The notes beneath the pieces are model-generated. The model was not told the origin of the DNA. It did not search any database and was given only the letters and a program-made list of their open reading frames with translations. A stretch of DNA of 64,000 nt from Stachybotrys elegans. Taxonomy: Eukaryota; Ascomycota; Sordariomycetes; Hypocreales; Stachybotryaceae. The translations under genes were made by a program, and so were the position numbers. Numbering within the stretch: the stretch's first letter is position 1; each line of letters starts with the position of its first letter. Location of the stretch: NCBI GenBank assembly GCA_020746835.1, contig JAGPNK010000010.1, forward strand, positions 310,001 to 374,000, given 5' to 3'. Positions 12,048 to 21,448 of this stretch are shown piece after piece.

Positions 12048-13190
12048 CTAGGAGATTTGCGATACGACTTTAATCAAGTCGCCCGTCACGCCCATTGCCG
12101 TCACCTCCCCGCCAGCACCTGCGCCCTGGATGATGAGCGGGTTGGCGCCGTACCTCTCGGTGTAGAAGCTGATGATGTTGTCGCTGCCCTTGAGGGCTGC
12201 AATCGGATGCGAACGATCGAACATCTCGAGTCCCACCTTGACCTTGTTGGCCGCCACGTCGATGCTGCCCACGAAGCGTACAACCTTGCCAGCCTTCTCG
12301 GCCTCGGCCTTGGTATCCTCCATCTGCTGGTCGAAGGCGGGCAGCTTCTCGAGGAACTCGTCGCCGCTAGCGCAAGACTCGAGCTCCTTGGGGATCAGGC
12401 TCTGCACGGGGAATGAGGTCGGGGACTCGACGGCAAGACCTGCGAGGCGGGCGAGGATGGTCAACTTTCTTGCGACGTCAAGACCGTTGAGATCATCGCG
12501 GGGATCCGGCTCCGTGTAACCCAGGGCCTTGGCCTTCTTAACCTCCTCGGACCACTGTCCTCCCTTGCCCTCGGTGGGGGCGAAGGAGTTGAAGAGGAAC
12601 GACATGGTACCGCTAAAGACACCCTCGATCTTGGTGACCTTGTCGCCGGTCTCGACAAGATCCTTGAGCGTGGAGATGACTGGGAGGCCCGCACCGACGG
12701 ATGACTCGTGGTAAACCTTGGCCCCGGACGTGGCGGCGGCAGTAAATATGTCTTGCCAGAGCTGGTACGAGCCGGAGAAGGCCTTCTTGTTGGGGGTGAC
12801 GATGCTCAGTCCTCGGCTCAGAGCGAGGGGGTAGAGCTCGGCGACGTCCTGGGAGCTGGTGTTGTCGACAAGGATGACCTTGGAGGGAGCAGCAGCGAGA
12901 TACTCTACCACCTTGGGCAGAGCCAGGGGTGCCTTGCTGGAGCTAGAGAGGACGTCTAGGACATTGTCGGTGCTGACTTCGGAGTAGTCGTCGTTGTATA
13001 GAGCCTTGCGGCTGGTCGAGATGTAGCAAAGGCTCAACTTGGGAGCGGGCTTGCGAGCTGCCAGGCTTTGCAGCTGGGACAAGAAGCACTTGCCGACACC
13101 TCCGGCTCCTGTAGTTTGTTAGACGGTATCAATTGGGCGGCGGAGATTCATACCAATCACGGCAATGAGAACCTGGTTTGCATTGGCCAT
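12048..13190 (-). CDS. hom6: Homoserine dehydrogenase
   Basis: Two exons, 13190-13154 (MANANQVLIAVIG) and 13108-12048, giving 365 residues, close to yeast Hom6 (359). The Rossmann glycine motif VIGAGGVGK spans the 45-nt intron. PNKKAFSG and FSGTMSFLFN fit the substrate-binding region, and DDLNGLDVARKLTILAR carries the catalytic Asp and Lys. It reduces aspartate semialdehyde to homoserine with NAD(P)H, the branch point to methionine and threonine/isoleucine, in the cytosol. It lacks the N-terminal aspartokinase and C-terminal ACT domains of bacterial forms. Homologues are targets of general amino-acid control, but I see no TGACTCA in the 330 nt upstream. Confidence 0.96.
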
Positions 13191-13520
13191 TTTGATGTCT
13201 TGAAGGGTTGGAATTTCAGAGTTCCGATCGCGGGGCTACGACCCCGCGACATTAGTGTACATACCTAGGTACTCTTCAGCCCAGCAGCTTTTGGCAAGGC
13301 TACCTACCCTATATGCGTTGCTGTTGACCCACATGACGAGTTCGGTTCTCAAATCTCAGGAAGGTTGCTTCATGATTTCGATAATTCATACATGATGCCA
13401 CATTTTATATTGTCTACTGCATCGCTGGCTTGAAATTCTACCGTTGCTGAAATAAATTTCATTGCCAACCGAACCTCTGCTACTTGACGAGGTCGACTGC
13501 GCCATCCCTCTTCCTGCGTC
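13191..13520. other. Bidirectional promoter of hom6 and the CCDC174-like gene
   Basis: About 330 nt between divergent genes, with an AT-rich core near 13365-13470. A short inverted pair of CGGGGCTACGACCCCG lies near 13230-13248 and could form a hairpin or be a dyad binding site. No gene is visible. Confidence 0.5.
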
Positions 13521-14474
13521 ATGCCACAAGATCCCAACCTATATGGCCAGAGGCCAGCAAAGAAACAAAAGCGGAATGTCAACCTCTCATCATCGCTAGA
13601 CTTTACGGCCCAGATAACATCGCTCATCTCATCGAGCTCCGGGGCAACAACGGCAAAAGCACGATCAAAAGAACCCAAGGATGACATATTCCGGAAGCAG
13701 CCCAAGCGACAGCGGGCCGAGAAGGAGGAGGGCAAGCTGACACTCAAGGAGGTCCAAGGAACAGAGGAGGAAGCACAGGAGCTGGCACGCGCTCGGCGAC
13801 GCCTAGAGGACAAGGCCAGACGGTACGCGGCAATGAAAAGGGGCGACTACGTGCCCAAGGAGAATGAGGCAGAACCGTTGGTGGATTTCGACCGCAAGTG
13901 GGCCGAGACAGACGGCCACGAGGATGCCTCGACCAGTAGTGACGACTCAGACGAGGAGGACACTGGGGAGATGATCGAGTACGAAGACGAGTTTGGACGA
14001 CTACGAAGAGGAACCAAGGCAGAGGTAGAGCGGATGGAGCGCAGGGCCAAGCGAGGACTACTGGGAGCCGAAGAGCTGGAGCGTATGTCGGCGCGACCAG
14101 CTGCACCATCTAACCTCATCTATGGGGATGCAGTGCAATCAATGGCGTTCAACCCCGAGGACCCGGAAAAGATGGAGGAGCTGGCCCGCAAGCGAGACCG
14201 CAGCGCGACTCCGCCGGAACAGCGGCACTACGACGCGGACTGGGAGATTCGCACCAAGGGCACAGGGTTCTACAAGTTCAGCAAGGACGAGGGGACGCGG
14301 ACGGAAGAGATGAAGGCGCTGGAGGAGGAGCGGCAGCGGACGGAGCAGCAGAGGCAGGCCCGCGAGGAACAAAAGGAGGCGCGGCGCCGTGAGATTGAAC
14401 AGCGCAGAGCCGAGATGGCATCGCGACGGGCCAAGCGCCAGGCAGACAGCTTCCTCGACGGACTGGGAGAGTAG
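13521..14474 (+). CDS. CCDC174-like nuclear protein (DUF4078 family)
   Basis: A single exon for 317 residues. The protein is highly charged. An N-terminal basic region (RPAKKQKR) could be a nuclear signal. The central acidic stretch (DDSDEEDTGEMIEYEDEFGR) contains the EYEDEFGR motif typical of CCDC174/DUF4078 proteins. Near residue 240 there is HYDADWEIRTKGTGFYKFS, which matches the family's conserved aromatic block. The C-terminal third is a long glutamate/arginine coiled coil. Human CCDC174 is nuclear and associates with the exon junction complex; the fungal role is not established. The gene is divergent from hom6. Confidence 0.8.
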   Translation: MPQDPNLYGQRPAKKQKRNVNLSSSLDFTAQITSLISSSSGATTAKARSKEPKDDIFRKQPKRQRAEKEEGKLTLKEVQGTEEEAQELARARRRLEDKARRYAAMKRGDYVPKENEAEPLVDFDRKWAETDGHEDASTSSDDSDEEDTGEMIEYEDEFGRLRRGTKAEVERMERRAKRGLLGAEELERMSARPAAPSNLIYGDAVQSMAFNPEDPEKMEELARKRDRSATPPEQRHYDADWEIRTKGTGFYKFSKDEGTRTEEMKALEEERQRTEQQRQAREEQKEARRREIEQRRAEMASRRAKRQADSFLDGLGE

Positions 14475-15767
14475 GGCAAGGCGTAAGCACCAGAAAGGAA
14501 TGCTGCACCTAGCGACAGGCGGCGCCCACCGCGGGGGGGCTATTGGCATGGATGCATGGGGGAACAGAGAGGGAATTTAGGAATCGGCAATCCATCGAGA
14601 TGATTGATTGTCCGTATTCGCGCTGGTGGCTCGCAATAAAGCCGGCGTGGACGGTCGATAACGGCTAGGGCGGGCGGAGGGCAATTAGTAATGAGGATAA
14701 TATAGGAATGAAACAGATGGCTTGAGCTATCCAAGATGGGCCTGGTATTTTTTGACATGTGTCTTGCGAAGGGCGCCGCTACGTAGGTAGCAATGCGAGA
14801 TGAGTTCCTAATTTGTACAGGTGCGTGTGTCTCCATGGACTCGGACCCTCGCAAACCTCGTAAAAGAAAAAGAAGAAAAAAAAGCCGTAGGAGAATGGGA
14901 AAAGTTGGCTGCTGCAACGTGGATGGAGATTGGACGCGGATAGGGCCCAGGGCCACGTCCAATAGAACCGGGATAGCGGTAATCTTCCTGGAGGATTGGC
15001 TGGTGCCCTGCCTTGCCTTGCCCTGGTGCATCAGGGTGATGAGGGTGTGGTGGTGCGTGGTCTCACCCAGCAAGCCATCCATTTTAGCCAGCCTGCCAGC
15101 CTCACCAGCATCCGACCGTTCCCAATGCATGCAGGCCGTATGTGCATGTATGAACCCCAGTCCATATGCATGTTTGTATGTTGCGCGAGTTGACGGGTTC
15201 TAGGGAGAAGGACATACCTCGCGGAACCGAACCGTCCGTGGGGAAAGAGTGAACATCGGCAGATGAGGCAGGAAATCGACGAGCACCAAAGAACCAAAGA
15301 ACCAAGGCAGCCAGCACAGGGCCATCCCTCCCCCAAGGCTCTGCTCCAGGCTCCGCGACAGGCCCGCCAAGCTGGGGCTGTGGTCGCCTGTGCTTACACG
15401 GTATAGGCTGCATCAGAACCCGCTTTCTCACTGTAGTCCCCCCAGCTGCCACCGGCCAGTCCCAAGACGGTTGGCGCGAAATACTGTGACTCATCGCCGC
15501 CGACCCCACTCTGTGCAAAGGGCGCAGGGGGGAATTTCCACAAAAACAGGGGCGGCTGACAGGTACTGCGGCGAGTGGCATGCCCTAGCAGGCGCGCGCC
15601 CGAATTTGTGTGGGCGGGCGATATTCCCGCATGTACCGAGTCGCTTCCCACAAAATTGCTGCCTGAGATACAAAACGAGCAGCATTTCCGCCTGACCACG
15701 TCGACTTCCCTCCTTCTCTCTCCATCCCCCCCATTCCACATAACCATATCACATAAAGTATCAGCAC
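14475..15767. other. Promoter and distal leader of cpc1
   Basis: About 1.3 kb with no protein-coding gene that I can support. It contains a TGACTCA element (listed separately) and two minimal upstream ORFs, 15580-15588 (Met-Pro-stop) and 15631-15666 (11 residues), whose presence in the mRNA depends on where transcription starts. The proximal 150 nt are C/T-rich, as in fungal leaders. Confidence 0.5.
15487..15493 (+). promoter_or_regulatory. TGACTCA, Gcn4/Cpc1 consensus site upstream of cpc1
   Basis: An exact copy of the bZIP general-control element lies about 280 nt before uORF1 and 940 nt before the first in-frame AUG of cpc1. Cpc1/Gcn4 proteins bind this heptamer, and cpc-1 orthologues are reported to be autoregulated. 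Autoregulation here is an inference from the site's position. Confidence 0.55.
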
Positions 15768-15797
15768 ATGCCTAAGGCGACAAGCAAGATGCGATAA
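15768..15797 (+). CDS. cpc1 leader uORF1 candidate (9 residues)
   Basis: A tiny ORF reading MPKATSKMR lies in the C/T-rich leader, with the last internal Met also in frame. Its TAA is followed by a long leader before uORF2. In GCN4/cpc-1 type control, a short permissive first uORF lets ribosomes resume scanning. Its size and place fit that role, but the transcription start is unknown. Confidence 0.5.
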   Translation: MPKATSKMR

Positions 15798-16429
15798 ACG
15801 CTCCCCCCCCTTCCTCACCGAGCCTCGTCCTCGTTCCCCCAACAGTCAAAATTCCGTCTCTAAAGATTCAAGACTCCATCTCCACTCAACCCCCCCGTTC
15901 AGTTCACCTTCCGGTCGATCTGAACTTCAGCACTGCTTTGAATAGCTTCAGCTCGAGTTCCGCAACCACCGCCACCATTTCAGGCTCAGACTTCCCAGTC
16001 TTCACCACGGATCCCCAGTCAACATGGCTTCCCAACTCCCCTCAGAACCTGCCGGCCTCATCCGCGCATCAGAATTTGCAATCCCCCGAGAGTACCCAGC
16101 AGGACTTTGTCTTGTTCGATTCTCCGCAGCCTCGTCCGCACCCTAATCCCGCGTCGCTCTCTACTAGCCACCGGAGGCACTCGTCGTATCACCACCGCCA
16201 GCAGTACCCTGTCTCTTCGCCTACTGTTGCCAATCAACGAGTCGCTCAGATTCTCAAGGCTACTGGTCAACCAGCTCTGTCTACTGTAAACGCCAATCGT
16301 ATCACCAACCGCTTCTACCCTTCTTCGGTGCCCTCGTCCGCCGTGGCCCAAAACCAGCAGTTCCGTCCTGCTCGACCCCCTGTTCCTCTCTTCACCCAGA
16401 GTACCGGTAGCGTACCACAAACCGCCAAG
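15776..16429 (+). other. AUG-less in-frame N-terminal extension of Cpc1
   Basis: The Cpc1 frame stays open for 218 codons upstream of the first AUG, back to a TAA at 15773-15775, and contains no AUG. The translated extension is rich in Ser, Pro, Gln and Asn and includes blocks that look conserved in transcription factors (QQDFVLFDSP, then VANQRVAQILKATGQ). In-frame near-cognate codons include CTG at 15920, TTG at 15938 and an ATT at 15977 preceded by an ideal GCCACC. Work on Neurospora cpc-1 (Ivanov and colleagues, mBio 2017) described just such non-AUG initiated extensions, conserved across Pezizomycotina. No upstream exon with an AUG and a good donor is visible within 300 nt. Confidence 0.7.
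16024..16146 (+). CDS. cpc1 leader uORF2 (40 residues)
   Basis: Starts with an AUG in good context (aacATGG), in a different frame from Cpc1 and overlapping the AUG-less extension. The peptide begins MASQLPSEPAGLIRASEF and ends after 40 residues at TAA. An inhibitory second uORF of about this size preceding the main AUG is the arrangement known for Neurospora cpc-1, where it acts like GCN4 uORF4. Ribosomes that translate it would fail to reach the Cpc1 AUG at 16430 in amino-acid sufficiency. Confidence 0.65.
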   Translation: MASQLPSEPAGLIRASEFAIPREYPAGLCLVRFSAASSAP

Positions 16430-17188
16430 ATGATGAACGCAGCAGGTCAGTATTCCTCGTCGCCTGATAGCACGGGATCGTGCAGCTCACACTCTGCAGA
16501 CGTGGACCTGGACGAGTATACCGCCTTTGAGGGCGGAGCCTCGACGGCTCTGTCCTCACCGGCGGTCCCCACCGTCTTTGACTACAATGGCAGCACTTCC
16601 AGCTCCACCTCCAACTTGGGCACCGTCTCCCCGCAGGATCTCTTCCTGCAGGAGCCGTTCATGTCGGCCCCCAACTCGTCGGCGCTGACCGCGCTGACCT
16701 CGCCGTCCATCTACAACGAATCGCCCGAATTCGACGGCTACGACGTGTCGCCCAACTTTGGAAACGCCGACTTTGACGGCTCGGTCGAGGCCTGGTACCC
16801 CCTGTTCCCCCAGGAGACCAGCGCCCCCGAGCAGCCGAGCGTTGAGGCTTCTCCCGAACAAAAGTCTGACGACGTCGAGTCTGCGGACCGCTCCCCGGCC
16901 GGCAGTGGCCGACGAAAGTCGACCAACTCGCCCCCGAGCAGCGGAGGTCGCCACTCGGCCGTGTCGGGCGTCGCTGCCCACAAGCGCAACAAGCCCCTCC
17001 CTCCCATCATTGTCGAGGACCCGAATGATGTCATTGCTATGAAGCGAGCACGTAATACCCTCGCCGCTCGAAAGTCGCGTGAGCGCAAGGCTCAGCGATT
17101 TGACGAGCTCGAGGAGCGTATTGCCAAGCTCGAGGAAGAGCGCGATCACTGGAAGAAGATTGCCCTGGCGCAATCGGGCGCCCAGTGA
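16430..17188 (+). CDS. cpc1: Cross-pathway control protein Cpc1 (Gcn4-type bZIP activator)
   Basis: From the first in-frame AUG (tandem ATGATG) the product is 252 residues, comparable with Neurospora CPC1 (270) and yeast Gcn4 (281). An acidic, proline/serine-rich activation region with hydrophobic clusters (FDGYDVSPNFGNADFDG, then EAWYPLFPQE) precedes the C-terminal bZIP. The basic region is AMKRARNTLAARKSRERKAQ, including the invariant NTxAAxxSR signature, and is followed by a leucine zipper (LEERIAKLEEERDHWKKIA). It activates amino-acid biosynthesis genes under starvation through TGACTC sites. Longer isoforms from non-AUG codons upstream are likely. It is regulated at translation by leader uORFs. 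Confidence 0.93.
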   Translation: MMNAAGQYSSSPDSTGSCSSHSADVDLDEYTAFEGGASTALSSPAVPTVFDYNGSTSSSTSNLGTVSPQDLFLQEPFMSAPNSSALTALTSPSIYNESPEFDGYDVSPNFGNADFDGSVEAWYPLFPQETSAPEQPSVEASPEQKSDDVESADRSPAGSGRRKSTNSPPSSGGRHSAVSGVAAHKRNKPLPPIIVEDPNDVIAMKRARNTLAARKSRERKAQRFDELEERIAKLEEERDHWKKIALAQSGAQ

Positions 17189-17838
17189 GTTGCGGATATA
17201 GGATGAAAAGTGCAATTCTCGCATGTTCGTTCCTCTTTTTGAGGCCCTTTCCCCTCGTGACGAGGGGCAGTGTTTTGTTGATTTGGGGATCCGGGTGAAG
17301 AACCCAGATCGTTTTTCGTTCAAACGTGTTATTAGTCTGCATTCTTTTAATGGTTGCCGTTGCAACTATTTCATTTTCATATCTCTGAATTGACGCATAC
17401 CATGCATTCGTTTTCCGGTCCCAATATGCAATCTTTTGTGTGAAGTTGGTGTTTCAACAGCGTAGACAATATTGACGAGTCTGGCAGGTCAGCGCCCTTT
17501 GGCTGTGTGCCGCGCATGATCTGAGACGCTCCCCAGGCACAGTTGCTGCCGCATCCCAAAATAGTCGTACGGCCTCACCAAGGCTGCGTTTTGATTTGCG
17601 CACCCTCGGTTAGCTGCCAGGTAGGGGTTGCCCAACGACCATGGGCCTCCTTGCCGCCTTTTCATCTTAAAGTCGACCGTCCGCTGTTGCTGGACAGTGC
17701 TTCTCATCCATGATCCACCATTCTCTCTTTTGAAAGCCCAAAGTGCATACATACACTCTTTAATTCTTTTCTCGGCCACTGCAAAACCGCGTCTCTACTA
17801 CTCTTTTTTTTTTAATTACAAACCTTCGTTCGTCCACA
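17189..17838. other. Intergenic region between cpc1 and the GPI-protein gene
   Basis: About 650 nt containing the cpc1 3' UTR and the promoter of the next gene, ending in a T-run (17804-17813) and a CACAATGG start context. No gene is seen. Confidence 0.5.
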
Positions 17839-18399
17839 ATGGCCTCTCGACTCTTTGCCGCGGCGCTGCTCCTGGCTCCGGCCCTTGCCCGCACCGACCT
17901 CGAGGGCTGCACGTACTTTGACTCGGTCGTCTCGGCGGCGTCTGGCTCCTATGCCACGCGCGTCTGGTACCTGCCCGACTCCGGGGAGGTCTGCTCGTTC
18001 CTCGACTGCGGCGGCGGCCGCGCTCCCCCCAAGACGACGGTGCCCGGCTGCCCGCAGTACGAGGGCACCGGCACGTACTCGCCCGACTTCCTGAACCTCG
18101 CCACCGTGCCCGGGGCCAGCGTGCCCACGACATCCGACGCTGCCCCCGCGACGACGTCTGCTCCCCCGAGCGCCGCCGCCGAGGACGAGGAGACGACGTC
18201 CACGTCCACGTCCAGCCCCATCACCGTCTTCATCACGGAGCCGCCCTCGACGACGGGAAGCCCCCAGACGTCGACGGTGGAGGAGGACGGCGGCGTGGAG
18301 GAGACCAACACACCGCCCTCGGCCGCCATGCCCACGGCCGTGGCCTTCGTGGGACCGTACCTGGTCGCTGGGCTTGCCGTCGGGCTGGGAATGATGTAA
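17839..18399 (+). CDS. Predicted GPI-anchored secreted protein with N-terminal Cys module
   Basis: A single exon for 186 residues. A signal peptide of about 17 residues (MASRLFAAALLLAPALA) leads into a compact domain with four cysteines (LEGCTYFDS, EVCSFLDCGGG, VPGCPQYEG) that ends at EGTGTYSPDFL. A Ser/Thr/Pro/Ala-rich stalk of about 80 residues and a hydrophobic C-terminus (VAFVGPYLVAGLAVGLGMM) follow, as expected for GPI attachment. Similar small proteins recur in Sordariomycetes, sometimes loosely labelled siderophore-related, but no function is established. It would sit in the plasma membrane or wall. Confidence 0.75.
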   Translation: MASRLFAAALLLAPALARTDLEGCTYFDSVVSAASGSYATRVWYLPDSGEVCSFLDCGGGRAPPKTTVPGCPQYEGTGTYSPDFLNLATVPGASVPTTSDAAPATTSAPPSAAAEDEETTSTSTSSPITVFITEPPSTTGSPQTSTVEEDGGVEETNTPPSAAMPTAVAFVGPYLVAGLAVGLGMM

Positions 18400-19205
18400 A
18401 TCTCGCCAAGATAAAAGGGGGACCTACCTATCTTTATGCAGGAGGGTGTGGTAGTAATGGAGATGGAGATCTGTACATATTCGGCGCCTGGTTGGACGGC
18501 ATGTACATGGGACGGGAATCTAGATTGCGCATATACCATACAAAATAGAGCAAACACCGTTATTTATCGCCGTCGTTGTTCGGCTGGCTGGCCCGAGAGG
18601 AGCCATGCAAGATCGCACACCACCTTTTTTTCTTCTTCTTCCTTTCTCCCGTCTCTCCTTGGCTCGAGACATGCATGTTCCTTATCAAGTCAACAGCTGG
18701 TCGACAATCGAGTCAGTCCCATCTGCAACCCCGCACAACCAGCTCCCCCTATCTACTTTTCACCTATCTACTGGCAAGCAAGAGGTGATAGAGGACGAGG
18801 TTAGCCGTACGGGCGCCCGTTTTTTCCCCACCTCCGTCGTCGACATGAGATGCCCGCAGGGACCCCAGGTGACCAAGGAAATGGACTATCATCCGGTTCG
18901 CGAAACGTAATAAAGCCGTGGGTAACCGTGCGCCATCACAGATGACCGTTCCCTATCTACCTATCTGTGGGAGGGACAAGGTGGTTTTGGCCATTATGCT
19001 GCATGCGGTAGGTAATTGGGTAGACTTGTCTCGACTCCGCTTCGTGTGATGTGTGTGTGAATGGGGATGGCTTATACTAGAATTCCATCCATCATTCACT
19101 CGCCCCCTCTGCACATTCAGCTCAAGCCCTCACAAAGAATCAACAACGCCCTTCGTCCCTTCTCCTCTCCATCTAGGTAGTCAACGTCGTGATCCAGAGC
19201 ACACA
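18400..19205. other. Intergenic region upstream of the GNAT gene
   Basis: About 800 nt. It includes the GPI gene's 3' UTR, a pyrimidine-rich tract with TTCTTC runs around 18625-18660, and a tandem CTATCTAC-like stretch near 18950-18966. Short open frames resemble nothing known. Confidence 0.45.
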
Positions 19206-19945
19206 ATGCATTCCCAGCACGGCCCCTCCCAGCTCGAAGGCGAGCCGCGATACTGGTACCGCGACCACTTCTTCCTCACCACTGACAAGTCCTTCCTCGA
19301 GGCCGACGCCCTCAACCAGGTCTTTGATTCGGACCTCATGTGGTGGAACGATCCTCTCCACCCGGACATAATGCAGAAGATGATCGAAAACTGCCTCACC
19401 GTCGCCATCTTCTCTGTGCCCGAGACCGAGGCGCACATGAAAGGTTCGTTTACTTTGGGGTTTCTTTTCTTTTCTTTTCGTTTTTTGTTTCATCATGGCT
19501 GCTACCCCGCCTCGCACCACATGTTACACAAGAAGGGCCACACAATATGGACAAAAAAGGGCGGGTTGGCTGACTTTGTGGATCATGGCATTTGGCTAAA
19601 ACAGAGCACGGCGCCCCTCGTCGACCCCACGGTCCCGACATGAAGCTTGTCGGCTTCGCCCGCGTCGTCACCGACTATGTCACCATAGCCTACCTTACCG
19701 ACGTCTTCGTGCTCCGCGACTTTCAGCGCCGCGGCCTGGCCGGCTGGATGATGCGTGCCCTCAAGGAGGTCCTCGCCGAGTGGCCTCATCTGCGAGGCAT
19801 GCTGGTCATGACGGACAACAAAGACACCGCCAAGCTGTATGAGCGAGAGCTGGGCGTCGTCGATTTCGACAAGGGGCCTTCAGCCGGCCTGCTCGTGCTG
19901 GAGATGCCCGGGAGAGGGTGCAAGCCGACCCCGGACGGTCATTGA
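19206..19945 (+). CDS. GNAT-family N-acetyltransferase
   Basis: Two exons, 19206-19443 and 19605-19945, around a 161-nt intron rich in TTTTC, with a GGCTAAAACAG branch/acceptor; the split codon gives Glu. The 192-residue protein has an N-terminal YWYRDHFFLTTDKSFLE segment seen in fungal GNATs annotated as acetyltransferases. The core is VGFARVVTDYVTIAYLTDVFVL (beta strands) followed by acetyl-CoA motif A, RDFQRRGLAGWMM, with the Q-R-R-G-L-A loop. TDNKDTAKLYERELG fits motif B. The substrate cannot be told from sequence. Confidence 0.85.
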
Positions 19946-20050
19946 ACGGACGGATGGGCCTGGGGAGCGGAGGAACGGGCGGAGGCTGTATCGGGTGATT
20001 TGGTCAAGCAAGCTTTTGGTTTTGTCTTCTCCTTCTTCTTTCTTTCTTCT

Positions 20051-21300
20051 TCACCTCGCCGCGCCAGACATGGCAGCGCGCATCTCTAGGGCACGCTTAT
20101 ACGGAGGCGCAATCGGGGGCTGGACGGGATCCAGCGAGACGTGGTCTTCAGGTAGTTCGTAGGACGCATCCGAGTCAAAGGATGATAGGTCTCCGCACGC
20201 AATGAACGGTGCAACCCACCGGTGACTCTTGCCACCGCTATCCCCCGTCTCGTCGTACACCTCCATCTCCGTGACGCCCGAGGCCGCAGGCACCGGCGCC
20301 GGCGCCGCGCCGCAGCTCCACGCCGACGAGCCCTCGTCCTGCATCAACGCCTCCGCCACGATGGGCATCTGCATGGCCCGCTCCTCCGCCATCTTTTTCA
20401 GCCGGCTGCCCACGCCCAGAGGCTCCTCCAGGCTCGCCTGGAAGCCCGGCGGCGGGCGGAAGTTGAGGCACACAATAAAGGCCTCGACGCTGCTCGCCCT
20501 GCTGCTCCGGGGCTTGGCCACAATCACCTTCTCGAAGAATATCTTGAGCTGCGCGTACAGGATATCCACGTTCCTGCCCCGGAAGATCTTGGCCACAAAC
20601 TTGCCCCCGGGCTTGAGCACGCACAGCGCCAGGTTCAGGGCCGCGTACAGCAGCTGCGACTGCACGTAAATGTCCAGGTCGTGCAGGCCCGTCACGTCCG
20701 GCGCGCCGTCGCTGAGTACCAGGTCCACCGGGTGCGACGCCTGCGTTCCCGACGCCGTGCTTGGGTCGTAGGCCGGGTCGAGCGACGACAGCAGCAGCGG
20801 CACCGTGGCAGGGTGTGTAATGTCGGCGCGGAGCGTGGTGATGCCTGCCAGGGGCGAAATGGGCTGCAGGTCGATCGAAACAATCTTGACGTCCTCGCGC
20901 GGTTTCGAATCGGCGTGCTGCTTGGCAACGGCGTCGTCCACCTGCTTCTGCTGCTCGTCGCTAAGCGCATCTGGAAACACTCCGAGCATCTGCTGCCGGA
21001 ACTTGGCCTCGCGGTCCTGCCAGGCGACTCGCCCAAACTTTTCTCCCTTGATCAGGACCCGGGATAGGACCTGGGACCAGCTTCCCGGCGCGGCACAAAG
21101 ATCCACAACCCTCGAGACATTGGCGAAGAGGTCAAATTCTGGCTGCGTTAGCAAGATATAGTTCCTCGCTCCGTTGGCTGGAGCTGACGGGGCATACCTT
21201 CGTCAAGCTGCAGGAGCTTGAAGGCGCTTCGGGCGCGCCATCCCTGCTCCTTGGCGAGCCGGTAGTAGGCGTCACGCTTGTCCTTTGACGACTTTCCCAT
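20051..21300 (-). CDS. trm7: tRNA 2'-O-methyltransferase Trm7 (FtsJ family)
   Basis: Two exons, 21300-21198 and 21138-20051, with a 59-nt intron (GTATGC donor, GCTAAC branch); 396 residues. The FtsJ catalytic K-D-K-E set is visible: Lys in [11 protein letters not shown], Asp in [13 protein letters not shown], Lys in GGKFVAKIF and Glu in SSVEAFIVC. The SAM-site motif is [15 protein letters not shown]. Compared with yeast Trm7 (310 residues) there is an acidic/basic insertion between the SAM motif and the next strand (about residues 70-110) and an extended C-terminus. Trm7 methylates ribose at positions 32 and 34 of the anticodon loop with partners Trm732 and Trm734, neither seen here. Confidence 0.94.
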
Positions 21301-21448
21301 GATGTTTGACGGATGTGGCAGTGACAAGATACCGCCAAGTGCTAATATTTTGTTTGCAAGAGTTAACATCTAGTGCCCCGCGGCGGGGCTACGCTTTATC
21401 AGTCTACCCTACAGACCACACCTCAGCTCATTCATCATTAAACGTTAT

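Noticed and set aside
15938..15940. TTG at 15938 as the definite Cpc1 start
   Set aside because: It is one of several near-cognate codons in an AUG-less open frame; the first AUG at 16430 is the only start the sequence itself supports.
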